From Leptasterias polaris (Eukaryota; Echinodermata; Asteroidea; Forcipulatida; Asteriidae): a stretch of 64,000 nucleotides of DNA. The translations under genes were made by a program, and so were the position numbers. Of the stretch, positions 1 through 9,612 are shown in pieces. The stretch lies in the NCBI GenBank assembly GCA_037783415.1, contig JAZGTN010000007.1:6469501-6533500 (forward strand), given 5' to 3'. The notes beneath the pieces were generated by a model. The model ran no database searches. It saw nothing but the letters and a program-made list of their open reading frames with translations, and was not told the origin of the DNA. Positions within the stretch are counted from its first letter, which is position 1; every line of letters starts with the position of its first letter.

Positions 1-174
1 TGACCCTTTAGGCAGTATCACTCTTGGACTCAAAATGTTCTAGTTAAAAAACACCTTTTATGGTTAGTGCACACAAATTGTGCGATTTTACAAGTAACAA
101 CATTTAAGTTGTAATTTATTATTTTTATTTTAATTTTAAGGTTAATCAAGGTTTACGTAACGTGTATACAGCTT
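1..174. repeat. Dispersed repeat, partner at 5634-5735
   Basis: The first bases of the window (GACCCTTTAGGCAGTATCAC and on into a TAAGTTGTAATTTATTATTTT stretch) recur near 5634-5735 in the same orientation, with the middle deleted in the second copy. No coding potential was seen. The stretch 175-499 between this repeat and the FREP stop codon is AT-rich 3' flank. Its last 140 bp resemble the 3' flanks of the FREP copies near 23 kb. Confidence 0.6.
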
Positions 175-499
175 CAACCACCAACAAGCAGTCTGCAGTT
201 CTTTAGTCAAACTCATTTCAGCGTTCTGATTTCCAATCTTTTTTATTTTAAAGTTGATCTTTTTCACCATAAATTTATTGAAGTGTGTTTCGGTTTTGAC
301 CTTTTCCCCCCTTCCCCTTTTTTCAGATTACATAATGTTAACTTGGTAAACAAGAAAATGCATACCGTTGATGTATTGTTGATCTCTGTGTTCACATGGA
401 GATGGAGAGTCTTGAGGCATTTCTTAAAGCAGTGAAAAAAATCAATTCAGTTCCAGTAGTCAATCAATTCATGTTCCAACCCTTGGTAAGAGCTTGAGT

Positions 500-1489
500 T
501 TATATTACTTGCCGTACTTTCATGCTGCATTTCTTGAGAGAGTAAAAATGTCCTTTCCAGTAGAACCACTGTACTCCCGCAGGAGACGGCATATCCGCAT
601 GTTGGTAGTATTCACCATTCAGATGAGCAACAAAGCAATCTTTATACCACCAGGCACCCTTAAATTCTTCCGCACAATTAGATCCACGGTCTTCGTCATT
701 GTCCTGTTCTTTTGTAGTGAATTGATGTCCATTATGAAATGCCATTGAATCTTGTGCTGTACTTTGAGCATCATATGAACCAACATGGAGAGTGTACCTG
801 TCGCCTGTAACAGCAAACTCACCATAAGAAGCCCACGCTGTGTTGGACTCCCAATCTTCCATATCTACTCTGAGTTGCCACTGTCCTGATCCAGTAAGGT
901 CACGCAAGATATCATTTCCCAACCAGAACTCATTCTGTAGATCACCAAACCCAGATTGGTATTCAGTCCAGTTACGGTAAAAGTCAACAGAGCCATCTTG
1001 TCTCCTTTGGAATACGATCCAGCCTCCTCCATCTGTCTTCATATCACAGTAAACCTGTAAACCATCAGTCAGACTTGTAGTAGGAAAGATGGTGTATAAA
1101 CCATTACTGTGATAACCAGCTTGATACAACTCCAGACAACTACTTTTACTTGTTGTGCTTGGTAGTGAAAATGACAAAGTGTCCAAGTTGTCATCATAGT
1201 AGGAACTCCCTTGAATCTCAACAAAGTCATCAGGGTTGTGAGCTCTACTGGCATTGTTGAACTTACAAGTGTGTCGTATGGTATTATAGTTGAATGATGC
1301 ACACCGTGGATCCATAGAGCAGTCTCGCCCACAGATCACAGGAGAAGATACAGTCTTCCACTGAAACACTTGATTCAGTAAGGCTCGGTTTCCAGCTAAG
1401 TAGAACGTTTCGAGGAACCGTTGTTGGTTTTCACTCTGGCAGGTTTGTACCATCAAAATCAGAAACAAGATTGTGGCTATAAATTCCAT
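500..1489 (-). CDS. Secreted PAN/fibrinogen-domain protein (FREP-like lectin), intact single exon
   Basis: This encodes a 329-residue protein. The start is the ATG at 1489 because it opens a signal peptide (MEFIATILFLILMVQTCQS); the frame is open about 99 codons further upstream, but that extension has no recognisable domain. Residues about 40-82 are a PAN/apple-like module with clustered cysteines (VICGRDCSMDPRCASFNY). A linker follows, and then a complete fibrinogen-related domain (FReD) at about 118-329. FReD landmarks are the first cysteine in SSCLELYQAG, the core DGGGWIVFQRRQDGSVDFYR, FGDLQNEFWLGND, the calcium-site region EQDNDEDRGSNC followed by GAWWY, and the end CSMKVRQVI. FReD proteins usually bind acetylated or other glycans or microbial surfaces outside the cell, so a role in recognition is inferred. 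No frameshift or stop was seen. The upstream block is conserved with the copy at 24.4 kb. Confidence 0.85.
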   Translation of the reverse strand: MEFIATILFLILMVQTCQSENQQRFLETFYLAGNRALLNQVFQWKTVSSPVICGRDCSMDPRCASFNYNTIRHTCKFNNASRAHNPDDFVEIQGSSYYDDNLDTLSFSLPSTTSKSSCLELYQAGYHSNGLYTIFPTTSLTDGLQVYCDMKTDGGGWIVFQRRQDGSVDFYRNWTEYQSGFGDLQNEFWLGNDILRDLTGSGQWQLRVDMEDWESNTAWASYGEFAVTGDRYTLHVGSYDAQSTAQDSMAFHNGHQFTTKEQDNDEDRGSNCAEEFKGAWWYKDCFVAHLNGEYYQHADMPSPAGVQWFYWKGHFYSLKKCSMKVRQVI

Positions 1490-1654
1490 GATGAATGTTC
1501 GGGATCCTATTTTCGAAAATGTATCAGAGAGAAAATTCGTGTATATTTTCCCACTGAACTGTCGGTGAAAAATGTTGTCCTGATACCGACAGCTAGTCTT
1601 CGACACAGACGGATGAAATGAACCAAGTCTCTGGTTGAAAACAATTTTATGCAA

Positions 1655-1705
1655 TAAGCTCCACCCATTGACGTCACTGTTTCCACAGCAATGAGATATA
1701 AACAA
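1655..1705 (-). promoter_or_regulatory. Conserved FREP promoter block (CRE-like site plus TATA-like box)
   Basis: About 180 bp upstream of the FREP start is a perfect CRE palindrome TGACGTCA at 1669-1676. On the minus strand it is preceded, about 20 bp further upstream, by a TATA-like GTTTATATCTC (about 1692-1702). The same two words with the same spacing occur upstream of the second FREP at 24613-24645, while nearby sequence has drifted. If the TATA-like element is used, transcription would begin near the CRE. The conservation is seen; the promoter role is inferred. Confidence 0.5.
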
Positions 1706-1803
1706 AAACCACCAAACCAAAAGCTTGGAGACAACCGCCCGAATCATCTGTGGCGGGTTTTGATTGGCTGTGCTAATTTCGGTCAAGATTGTTTAGTTGC
1801 TAC

Positions 1804-2158
1804 TTTAAAGGGTGTTTGTAACATTGGTAAGAGTAAAAGTATAAATGTTCACAGATTCACACATAACTTACATGGTATAAAGATGGTCATGATGGGAAAC
1901 TCCCTTTGAAATATTTTTGCTTTAAATGCTATAGTTTTTGAGAAATGAGTAAAACAATTAGTTTTGATCTCAATAAGTCAAAAACTCGATGTTTGAAAAC
2001 AGTGAAAACACTTAAGGTTTTTCCCCACTTTTTTCTGGTGATTGCAACGACCGATTGAGCTTAAACTTTCACAGGTTTATTGTTTCATGTATATGTTGGG
2101 ATACACCAAGTGAGGATACTGGTCTTTGACATTTACCAAAAGTATAAATCCCTTTAAA
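1804..2158. mobile_element. MITE of the TTTAAA-flanked family, copy 1
   Basis: A 343-bp element lies between two TTTAAA hexamers (1804-1809 and 2153-2158). Its right half, reverse complemented, matches the left half of the element at 40596-40963: shared words include TCAAAGACCAGTAT, TGGTGTATCCCAACATAT and AACCTGTGAAA. Its left end (GGGTGTTTGTAACATTGG) matches the far end of the copy at 52 kb. There is no coding capacity, so it is a non-autonomous DNA transposon. Confidence 0.75.
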
Positions 2159-2237
2159 GACCGAGTAAAACTGTCGCCTATTGAAAACCTTGGCATTAAT
2201 GTTTCCATAATTTAGGTTGTTTTGTTTGTACTCCATA

Positions 2238-2385
2238 TTCAGGCTGAGGCAGAGTATTCGACATCACAATGGTCAGACCTTCAAGTTGACACGGACGTTT
2301 AGATCGCACAATCAATACTTACAATACAATACTTTACAAAAAGTAAGCCCTACGCGACTTTAGTGTACCTTTTGGTAATTAAGAG
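2238..2385. repeat. Direct repeat bracketing the L2-like LINE, left copy
   Basis: The sequence containing GCACAATCAATACTTACAAT and TGCGACTTTAG-like words recurs at 4052-4197 in the same orientation (about 80% identity by eye). The two copies flank the LINE fragment on both sides. The LINE may therefore have landed inside a tandem duplication, or the copies may be one older repeat split by the insertion. Confidence 0.6.
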
Positions 2386-2608
2386 TATTTCTATAATAAT
2401 TCAAATCACTTCAATTCAATTTATTATAAACGTCACGTTAAAAAACATGAAAATTGTTTTCCAGTGTGCATCTAACAATAAAAACACAAATGGAGATAAT
2501 TGTTAAATAGAAAGCAAGAACTACAAAAAGATAAACGGGACAAAAATACAGTGACAAAGATATTTACAACCATCCTAAAAATACAAGGGTGACAAATAAA
2601 AACTATAC

Positions 2609-2785
2609 CATGCCCGATATGGGGCAGAGGGAGGCCCCCCCAAACTAACCCTAACCCTAACACACTCTTCCCTCTTGTATACAGAAGCACCCCCCCCCTA
2701 AAATTCTCAAAAGAATTCCTGAGATTCCCAGAACACAATGAAGACACAATAGAGGGGGGGCCTCCCTCTGCCCCATATCGAGCAG
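2609..2785. mobile_element. Small terminal-inverted-repeat element nested in LINE 3'UTR
   Basis: About 30-bp inverted ends begin GCCCGATATGGGGCAGAGGG at 2611 and return as the complement at about 2755-2783, next to G/C homopolymers. The interior includes a word (CCCAGAACACAATGAAGACA) that marks a dispersed family. Partial copies occur at 9200-9300, 43560-43680, 44145-44275, 44600-44690 and 44970-45180. It has no ORF and is MITE-like. Confidence 0.65.
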
Positions 2786-2891
2786 CAATTGATACAAACC
2801 ACCGAAGTAAAAGAACAATAAAAACACCGGAGACCTAAATTGTCAGTGATGCCAGCAAACCAGGAAAAACAGAAAAGGAACAAGCGGGGGA

Positions 2892-3984
2892 TTATCTTTT
2901 GAATTTAGAGTTGAATAGGTGGCAAGCATTTGGTAGGAATGACATTCTGAAGCGCTTAGTGCGGGTTCGTGGAGGACGAATTCTTCCTGAATTGTTGACA
3001 ACCACTGAAGAATTTAGTGGATGGGTAGGATCTTGCATAATGACATGAATCTTAGAGGTAATGGCCGATTCAAAAATACAATGTAAATATTTTATGTCCA
3101 AGCCAATCGTTTTGGAAGCCACTTTGATGACACGTTCCAGTCTGTGACTGTCTTTGGCTCTAAGATTACCATACCAGACACAAATGCAGAAGGTGATAAT
3201 AGATTGGATAACACTTTGATAAAAAAGAAATAAAATGTCATTGCAAACGTTAAATGATTTAAGCTTCCGGACAAAAAACATCCTCTGGTTAGCCTCAGCG
3301 ACAAGTTTCTGAGTATTAATTTTCCAGTTCAAATTGCTGTCAATGGAAGTGCCAAGATATTTAAAATTATCGACCATTTCAACCCTAGTGTCATTAATAT
3401 AAATAGGTTCAATAACAGTCTTGGTTTTTCGGAAGTCAAATACAATTTCTTTAGTTTTGGACACATTCAGTGCTAAAAAATTAAGATCACACCAGTTAAA
3501 CAAAATTAGCAATCTCTTTGCGATAAGAAGATTCGTCATTCATAGAAATCAAACCTGTCAGTGACGTGTCATCAGCATATTTAATTATGGGACATGAAGT
3601 ATCACTGTGTCTGTAGTCACTAGAATAAAGTGAAAATAACACCGGGGACAACACACAACCTTGAGGAGCGCCGGTATTAGTATGCATTTTTTCAGAAATT
3701 GAGTTCATAAATAAAACCCTTTGAATTCTATCAGTTAAAAAACTGTTAATCCACAATGAGATATGGGGATTAACACACATTCTATTCAATTTTGCAGTCA
3801 ATAAATGAGGCTGAATTGTATTGAATGCCGATGAGAAATCCACAAACAGAGTTCTGACATAGCTGTGAGGTTTATCCAAATGTTCATAAATGTAATGCAC
3901 AAGTGTTAAAATGGCATCATCCACACCTCTTCCCGAACGATATGCAAACTGGGCAGGGTCAGTGTAGGCTTTAGTCTGAGCCAA
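2892..3984 (-). pseudogene. Reverse transcriptase, L2-like, frameshifted
   Basis: Two overlapping frames encode one RT. The first (3984 to 3496) carries DPAQFAYRSGRGVDDAI, the aspartate motif LFVDFSSAFNTI, TGAPQGCVLSP and the catalytic YADD box (IIKYADDTSL). The second (about 3530 to 2892) resumes at NWCDLNFLALNVSKTKE and runs through the thumb and tail (FKYLGTSID, then a Pro/Arg-rich C terminus). The frames join across a T-run near 3505-3515, consistent with one inserted base. The motif style matches the L2/Rex-type LINEs of fish and marine invertebrates. The endonuclease and the N-terminal RT are missing. Confidence 0.85.
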
Positions 3985-4051
3985 GATAATATCCTTAATA
4001 ATCAGAAGTCTTTGAATTTACTGGCAGCCCTGATGGAGAGAAATTAGCCCA

Positions 4052-4197
4052 GCTCAGGCAAAGTATTCGCCAGCATAATGGCTAGACCTTCACGTTGAAA
4101 CGCTCGGGTGGACAGCACAATCAATACTTACAATGTAATACTTTACATGTAGACGTTATGCGACTTTAGCATACGTTTCGGTAATTAATTTAAGGGG
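4052..4197. repeat. Direct repeat bracketing the L2-like LINE, right copy
   Basis: Partner of 2238-2385. A shorter word of the same neighbourhood (GATGGAGAGAAA followed by GCCCAGCT) appears at 4032-4057 and again at 4243-4265, so the region is internally duplicated. Confidence 0.55.
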
Positions 4198-4334
4198 CTT
4201 TTTAAATAATATTTACAAAACGTTGAGTTAACTAGCAGCCTCGATGGAGAGAAAGGAGCCCAGCTAGATACGGCCAAGCATATATTTTACCAGTTTCTCC
4301 TTGCATAATTCATATAGTCTTATCACCCATGATC

Positions 4335-4655
4335 GCCAGTGTCACGGCATGTCGTAGCTGAGCTGTCTGATCAGCAGAGTGTGGTTTCGAGTCCCGGTCT
4401 TTACACTGGTTTCATTATGTAAGACATTTGAACATGATTGTTTCGGCCTTCGACTGGGACATACAACCGTTGACAACCGTTGGTGCCAAGTGTTGTGTGA
4501 TGCAAGTAAAAACTTCAAATAAAAAATAGAAAAATAAGCAAAAACCTTTACACTAATCATTAAGAGAATGAGATATTACACCGGCGTTTCTGGAAGTGGC
4601 ATCCTAGTGCGCAACAGCACAATATAAATCCTTATAAGGTGCTATATAAATGGTT
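4335..4655 (+). mobile_element. tRNA-derived SINE
   Basis: The tRNA-like head carries an A-box-like TAGCTGAGCTGT at 4355-4366 and a B-box-like GGTTTCGAGTCCC at 4383-4395, with correct order and spacing for RNA polymerase III. The body runs to a tail near 4655 (CTTATAAGGTGCTATATAAA). The head has an extra base in the B-box and no clean acceptor stem, so it is a SINE rather than a tRNA gene. Confidence 0.65.
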
Positions 4656-4659
4656 CTCA

Positions 4660-7600
4660 TAATTCATACAAGAACTTCATAACTTGTCTTAAAAGATGTT
4701 TTCTTTGTTCCAGCACCTTGACCACCTTATTAGCGAATACGTGCGCTAAATAACACTCTGATATTACTGTAAAGTGCGTAAATTTTGTTTTGCTAAAAGT
4801 TCTGGATGCGCACATATTTTGTTTTGAGTGGGATGGTTTGGCAATAAAATGCTTGGCTTGATTAAAAGTGGCACTAGAAATATATATTAGAGCATTAGGT
4901 GAAGCAGAAAATGACACTTGTTCGTTGCGAAAATGGAAAATGGGTTAATGATTGCCTGCTACGCGTCCACAGTGACCAGTGGTCAAAGTGGGACGGCAGA
5001 AACATTGCAGGACGATTACACAGTGTAGGACATACACACTAGACAGGGATTAAACCTCCTGTTGAGTTTGATTTGGTTGTAAACTGCAAACGAGGACATC
5101 TTGAATTTGAACTGTTTAGACGACACGACGACAAATTCCCGCCCAATTCGAAAGACAACTAAAAATGCGTGGGAAAATACGTTTTTTGATACAAATAGGC
5201 AACAAAATACACAACACCCTCTTGTGACAATTGTTTTGAATGGCTAATTGCATTGCGACCGAACAATGCATCATAAATAGTATTTTTTACTTAAATAGGC
5301 AAAATAATACAAAACGCCCCCTTGTGACATATAACAAATAACGGCCATGCGTTTCAAGAATAAAGAGGGGCGTCCCCAGCTACCCCAGTCCCCGTTAGTA
5401 AAAGTACGAGTAAGAGAGAAGGGGGAAAGAACAAAGTTCGGACTTGCTACATTTAATGGTACCCTAGTTCTCGTAAGACATGATGGTTTTTCTTAAAACC
5501 CTCCGATGCAATTCAGGTCTGCAACCAATAGACAGAAAACACATTTTCCTTTAGAACGTGTTAATTTTTTTTGCAAAAACAGGAGAAACCCTTTAAGTTC
5601 TATACTCAGACATGCCCGATGGACATGGTCCATGACCCTTTAGGCAGTATCACTCTTGGACAAATTGTGCGATTTTACAAGTAACAACATTTAAGTTGTA
5701 ATTTATTATTTTGAATTTTATTTTACGGTTAATCAACTATCTTTACATCAGGAAAAGTTGTTAGCTTTGAAAAATGTATGAAATCATCATTACAAATGAG
5801 GTAGACACGTTTTCACAAGCGGTCTACACGCTGCATGCTGTACCCAATGGCATTCATGTAGTATTAACAGTACAGGGGCATCGCAGGGTTAAATGTATGG
5901 TCCACTAATTATTGTAAATTATGCCTTATTTTTATTAGTCCTTTCTTACATTCTTTTCGGTCTCATCCAAGTGAGCAACTAAAACCTTGTCCAATTTTAG
6001 ATTATTTTCCAATGATGTGTCGTTGACTGAGGCATTAATTTAGTCACAACATCATCATTTGCCATTTGTAGTTTTGGCCTCGAAATAGTTTTATTGTAGG
6101 ACGCAACGCTATGGAATTATATTAAAACACTTGTCTTGATAGTAGACTTATTACTGTAATTTGTACCGATCGGTGTCACACACAAACCAGCACCCCTTTC
6201 CCTTACAGAGGGCGCTATTGTTAGTTCTAATCGAATGCGTTTCCTTCTTCGTTGTTGTTTAGGAATAGTAGACATATTCCAGTGTTGCCCTTTTTGTTTG
6301 ATTTGGCGTTCTGAGTGAAGGTTGCCAGAATACAGTATTTATTATTTTGTTTTCCAGTATTACTGAACAATTTCCTGTAGTAAGGTAGATTTGTAAAAAT
6401 GGTTCTCGACCAAAAATATTCACAACCTAATACAGTGGTATGACAACAAGTCCTGCACTACTAGGCTACGTATCAACTAAGGATCAATATGACAACAGGG
6501 ATCATTTTACAGGTCAATATATCGGCCCAGAAAGAAGTGGTGAAAGCTCCCAGAGAGCAGAACACTAACCTTAGATCCACGGCAGTATGTCAGAGATAAT
6601 ATTTGCCAACTTAAATCGTGAACACCAGGGACTAGTGGAAATGGCACACCGCGAGATGACCGGAGTAGAACACCGAACCTCATGCGAGGCACTGGAGTGT
6701 GTACAGCAAGACATTCCAGACGTACAAGGTATGACAGTGTTCTGACCAGGGCGCTCGAGCGTGAAACTTTAGTTTTGTGACATCAATCAGTCCAAGGACT
6801 TTGTCAAGTGGTAAGAACTGTCTTTTGTTTTCAGACACTGAACACCAAACGTCAGTCGATTGCAGCTTCAAGGGAGACCAGTATGTTTAATTAAGAGTAT
6901 TATGAGCATGTTGACCTCCATGTTTGGTCTGCCTACGGGTACAGAGTCTGCAAGGAGCTGAGATTAGCGGCAATTGAAAGAGAACAGGTGATGGCGGCTA
7001 CTCCAGGAAGCGCCCCAATCTGGGGACACGGCGGCCACGGACGCAAGTCTGAGCCGAATGATGAAGTTTGGAGATCGGCTGCTTCTGAACAGCAAGTCCA
7101 CACCAAAGTGCTCCCCCAACAAAACAACAAAACACCATGTAACATTAGGCTGTGGCCCTCAGTGACCACAATAATACACTTACAAATTACAGGTGTATGT
7201 GGGCGTGTCTGCGCAATCAAACCGAGGACTTAAACAAAAAGGTATGCATTTAAAAGAAAAACCGGCAACGGTCCTCGTTTTTTTCGCAAAAACCAACGGG
7301 GACGTCGCTATAAACCAATTAAGTCCCAATAATGTGAAACTAAAGGGGGGCCCTCGATTAACGCCGTTTACAAAATTGGCGGGTGTGCGTTCATAATTGG
7401 GACCTTTAGGAGACCAATGACAAAACAAAAAAGGTGAAATGAAAGGACCCCTTTAGGTGAATTCTAAAGACTGTATGGGTGCTCCATCAGACATTTTGTG
7501 TACAAGGTCTATGGGGAGGATATTAAGTACAGGGACTAAGGAAAGAACAAAAGATTGCTCCACAAGGATGCATTTTTGAGAATGTGAGTATCTGTTAGCG

Positions 7601-9400
7601 ATTTGAAAATCGGAACTCAATTTTACCAAACACCATTCCTTTAAAGGCCATGTTGCAAGGGCCATCTTACAGGCAACCAGAACTAGGCATTCTCCGAAAA
7701 GAAAAACAAACCTCGGTCAACTTATAACTGAGATTCATTGGACGTTTAGTAAGACACTGCTACAACAATGGATTAGTGCTTCCACAGTGTGGCTTTAAAT
7801 GGCGCCAGTGGTTGCTTCTAAAGTAGCAACCTAAAGATAGTATTAACGGTAATAAATTTTGTTGTGAGTTTTTAAAATTGCACCAAAGCGCCCGAGGTAC
7901 CCGTGTTGAGCTTCAGGCATTTCCTGAAACCAACTCAACTCATTTGGAGTATGCAGCATCGGCATCCCAAGGGGTGCACAGGTTGCCAAATATTCACAAC
8001 AATTGTGTACAAGGTCCACACACATATACCAGGTGAGTGCTAATATACATTTCAAAAATTAAAGTGAATTTTGTTTTATTCACTAATCTAAAGGCTTACA
8101 TTCATTTAGGTGAACTAACAAGACAATATAGGCCTACTTATTCTAAAAGTCTTTGCTTAATCTATTTATGGACACCATTTGGGTTTCCTTTCATAATACA
8201 GCGCCCCCATGCGGTTTATTACAAGGCAGATTTCTATTAATACGTAGAGTTCTTGTCTAAAAATGTAAATAACTGTTTGTACTTATTATTCTTTGATCAT
8301 CATTTTAATAAAAATAAATAAATAGTTAAAAGAGGGAAAGACGAAGGTTTTATATTTATTTTAAACAAACTTTTCCCCAAAAATGACCGTTTGGTTTTAT
8401 TTTACATCCAGAAGTCATTCATATTGACCTCCATGGTTGATGGGTCACCGGATTTGCTGACCTTTGACCCTTTCGTCTCGTTGGGGTCATTCTTTGTCTT
8501 CCAGCGCAGTTTTCTACATCTTATAGTAAGATTCCGGGAGCACAAATCACAAACTACTATATTGCTCAATTGAGTACTTAAATAGGAAACAATTTTCAAA
8601 CTGGGCAAACAATCACATATTCTATTCCTTTTAGTGTCTATTCTAAAGTTTTCTACATTTTGAAACCACAAGAAAATATTCAGTAAATAAGGTTACTGGA
8701 GCACAAGCCATAGTAACTCTACACACATAAATAAATACTTAATTAGGAAACAAACTCCAAATTGGGCAAACAATCTCAAATTCTACAACTTTTCCTTTTT
8801 AGTAAAAAATCAAAATAAACAAAAAAGAACACCCAAACAAACAAACAAAATAAAAAGAAATACCATGTGTTTCCTAAAATAGGCCTGGGCCAACTAAAAA
8901 TTCCGGATAAAGATGGCGGCCAATGCAAAGGGTCTAATAGGATTGGGACATTACACACAATAATACAGTGATTGTACAAATCCACAAAAACTTGAATTAA
9001 GTAAATTCAAGCTCCGAACGGAATCCTCAAAACAAGGCCTTTAAATGTAGGCCTGTACCTGCTGAGCAAAATGTGAAAGAAAAACAGTTGTATTTGGTGC
9101 ACATACGAAATACATTTTGGTTGGTAGTGTTATTCTGGTAAGCACAGTTATTTAGTGATTAGCTGTATTTGTTCCTCAATCATGTCAGCACTGAACGTCA
9201 TCTCCATTTGGTGCTCGATTTGTGGCATGGTGTACCCCCTTCCTATCGTGTCTTCATTGTGTTCTGGGAATTACAGGTGGAATTCTTTAGAGGTCTTTCT
9301 TTGAAGGGAGTTGGAGTTAACAATATTGTGTACAAAAGGAAATTAGTATGGGAACATTTATGGGAAAATTTTTATTTTATTTCTTGATGTGGAGTTATAC
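4660..9400. other. Repeat-rich region with no recognisable host gene
   Basis: ORFs here are short and resemble no family. Visible structure: a copy of the window-start repeat at 5634-5735; a dispersed repeat at 7675-7800 whose partner is at 26030-26160 (shared TATAACTGAGATTCATTGGA); a repeat at about 7860-8110 whose partner is at 18020-18260 (shared GTAGCATCGGCATCCCA-like core); a tandem duplication of about 160 bp at 8530-8650 / 8690-8790 (shared TTGGGCAAACAATC-like words); and a fragment of the 2609-2785 TIR family at 9200-9300. The remainder is AT-rich with nothing I could identify. Confidence 0.5.
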
Positions 9401-9612
9401 TACTCCGTTTATTTCACCCTCTGAAAAATACAGCACTTCAAATAGACATTCTGCAATAAATCAATAAACAACAAATACAATTACAATAAACTACCAAAAT
9501 AAACTATAGGGGAGATACATGATAACAATGGATATATACAGTTTGTACAAAAGAAGTTTACTTTAAAATAAACACATACAGCTCACTTACAGAATGATGA
9601 TTTAAAAGGGCG

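Larger units (their letters stand above)
2405..4015 (-). mobile_element. L2/CR1-group non-LTR retrotransposon fragment, 5' truncated
   Basis: This is a minus-strand LINE remnant with the reverse transcriptase C-terminal half, a 3'UTR and a 3' end typical of these elements (AATAAATTGAATTGAAGTGA at about 2415-2434). The 5' truncation point lies near 4015, where homology stops just upstream of the DPAQFAYRSGR motif. The 3'UTR is interrupted at 2609-2785 by a small inverted-repeat element. The reading frame is broken, so the copy is inactive. Confidence 0.8.

Noticed and set aside
500..1786. Longer FREP protein starting upstream of 1489
   Set aside because: The added about 99 residues have no domain, cross the promoter-like block, and would bury the signal peptide.
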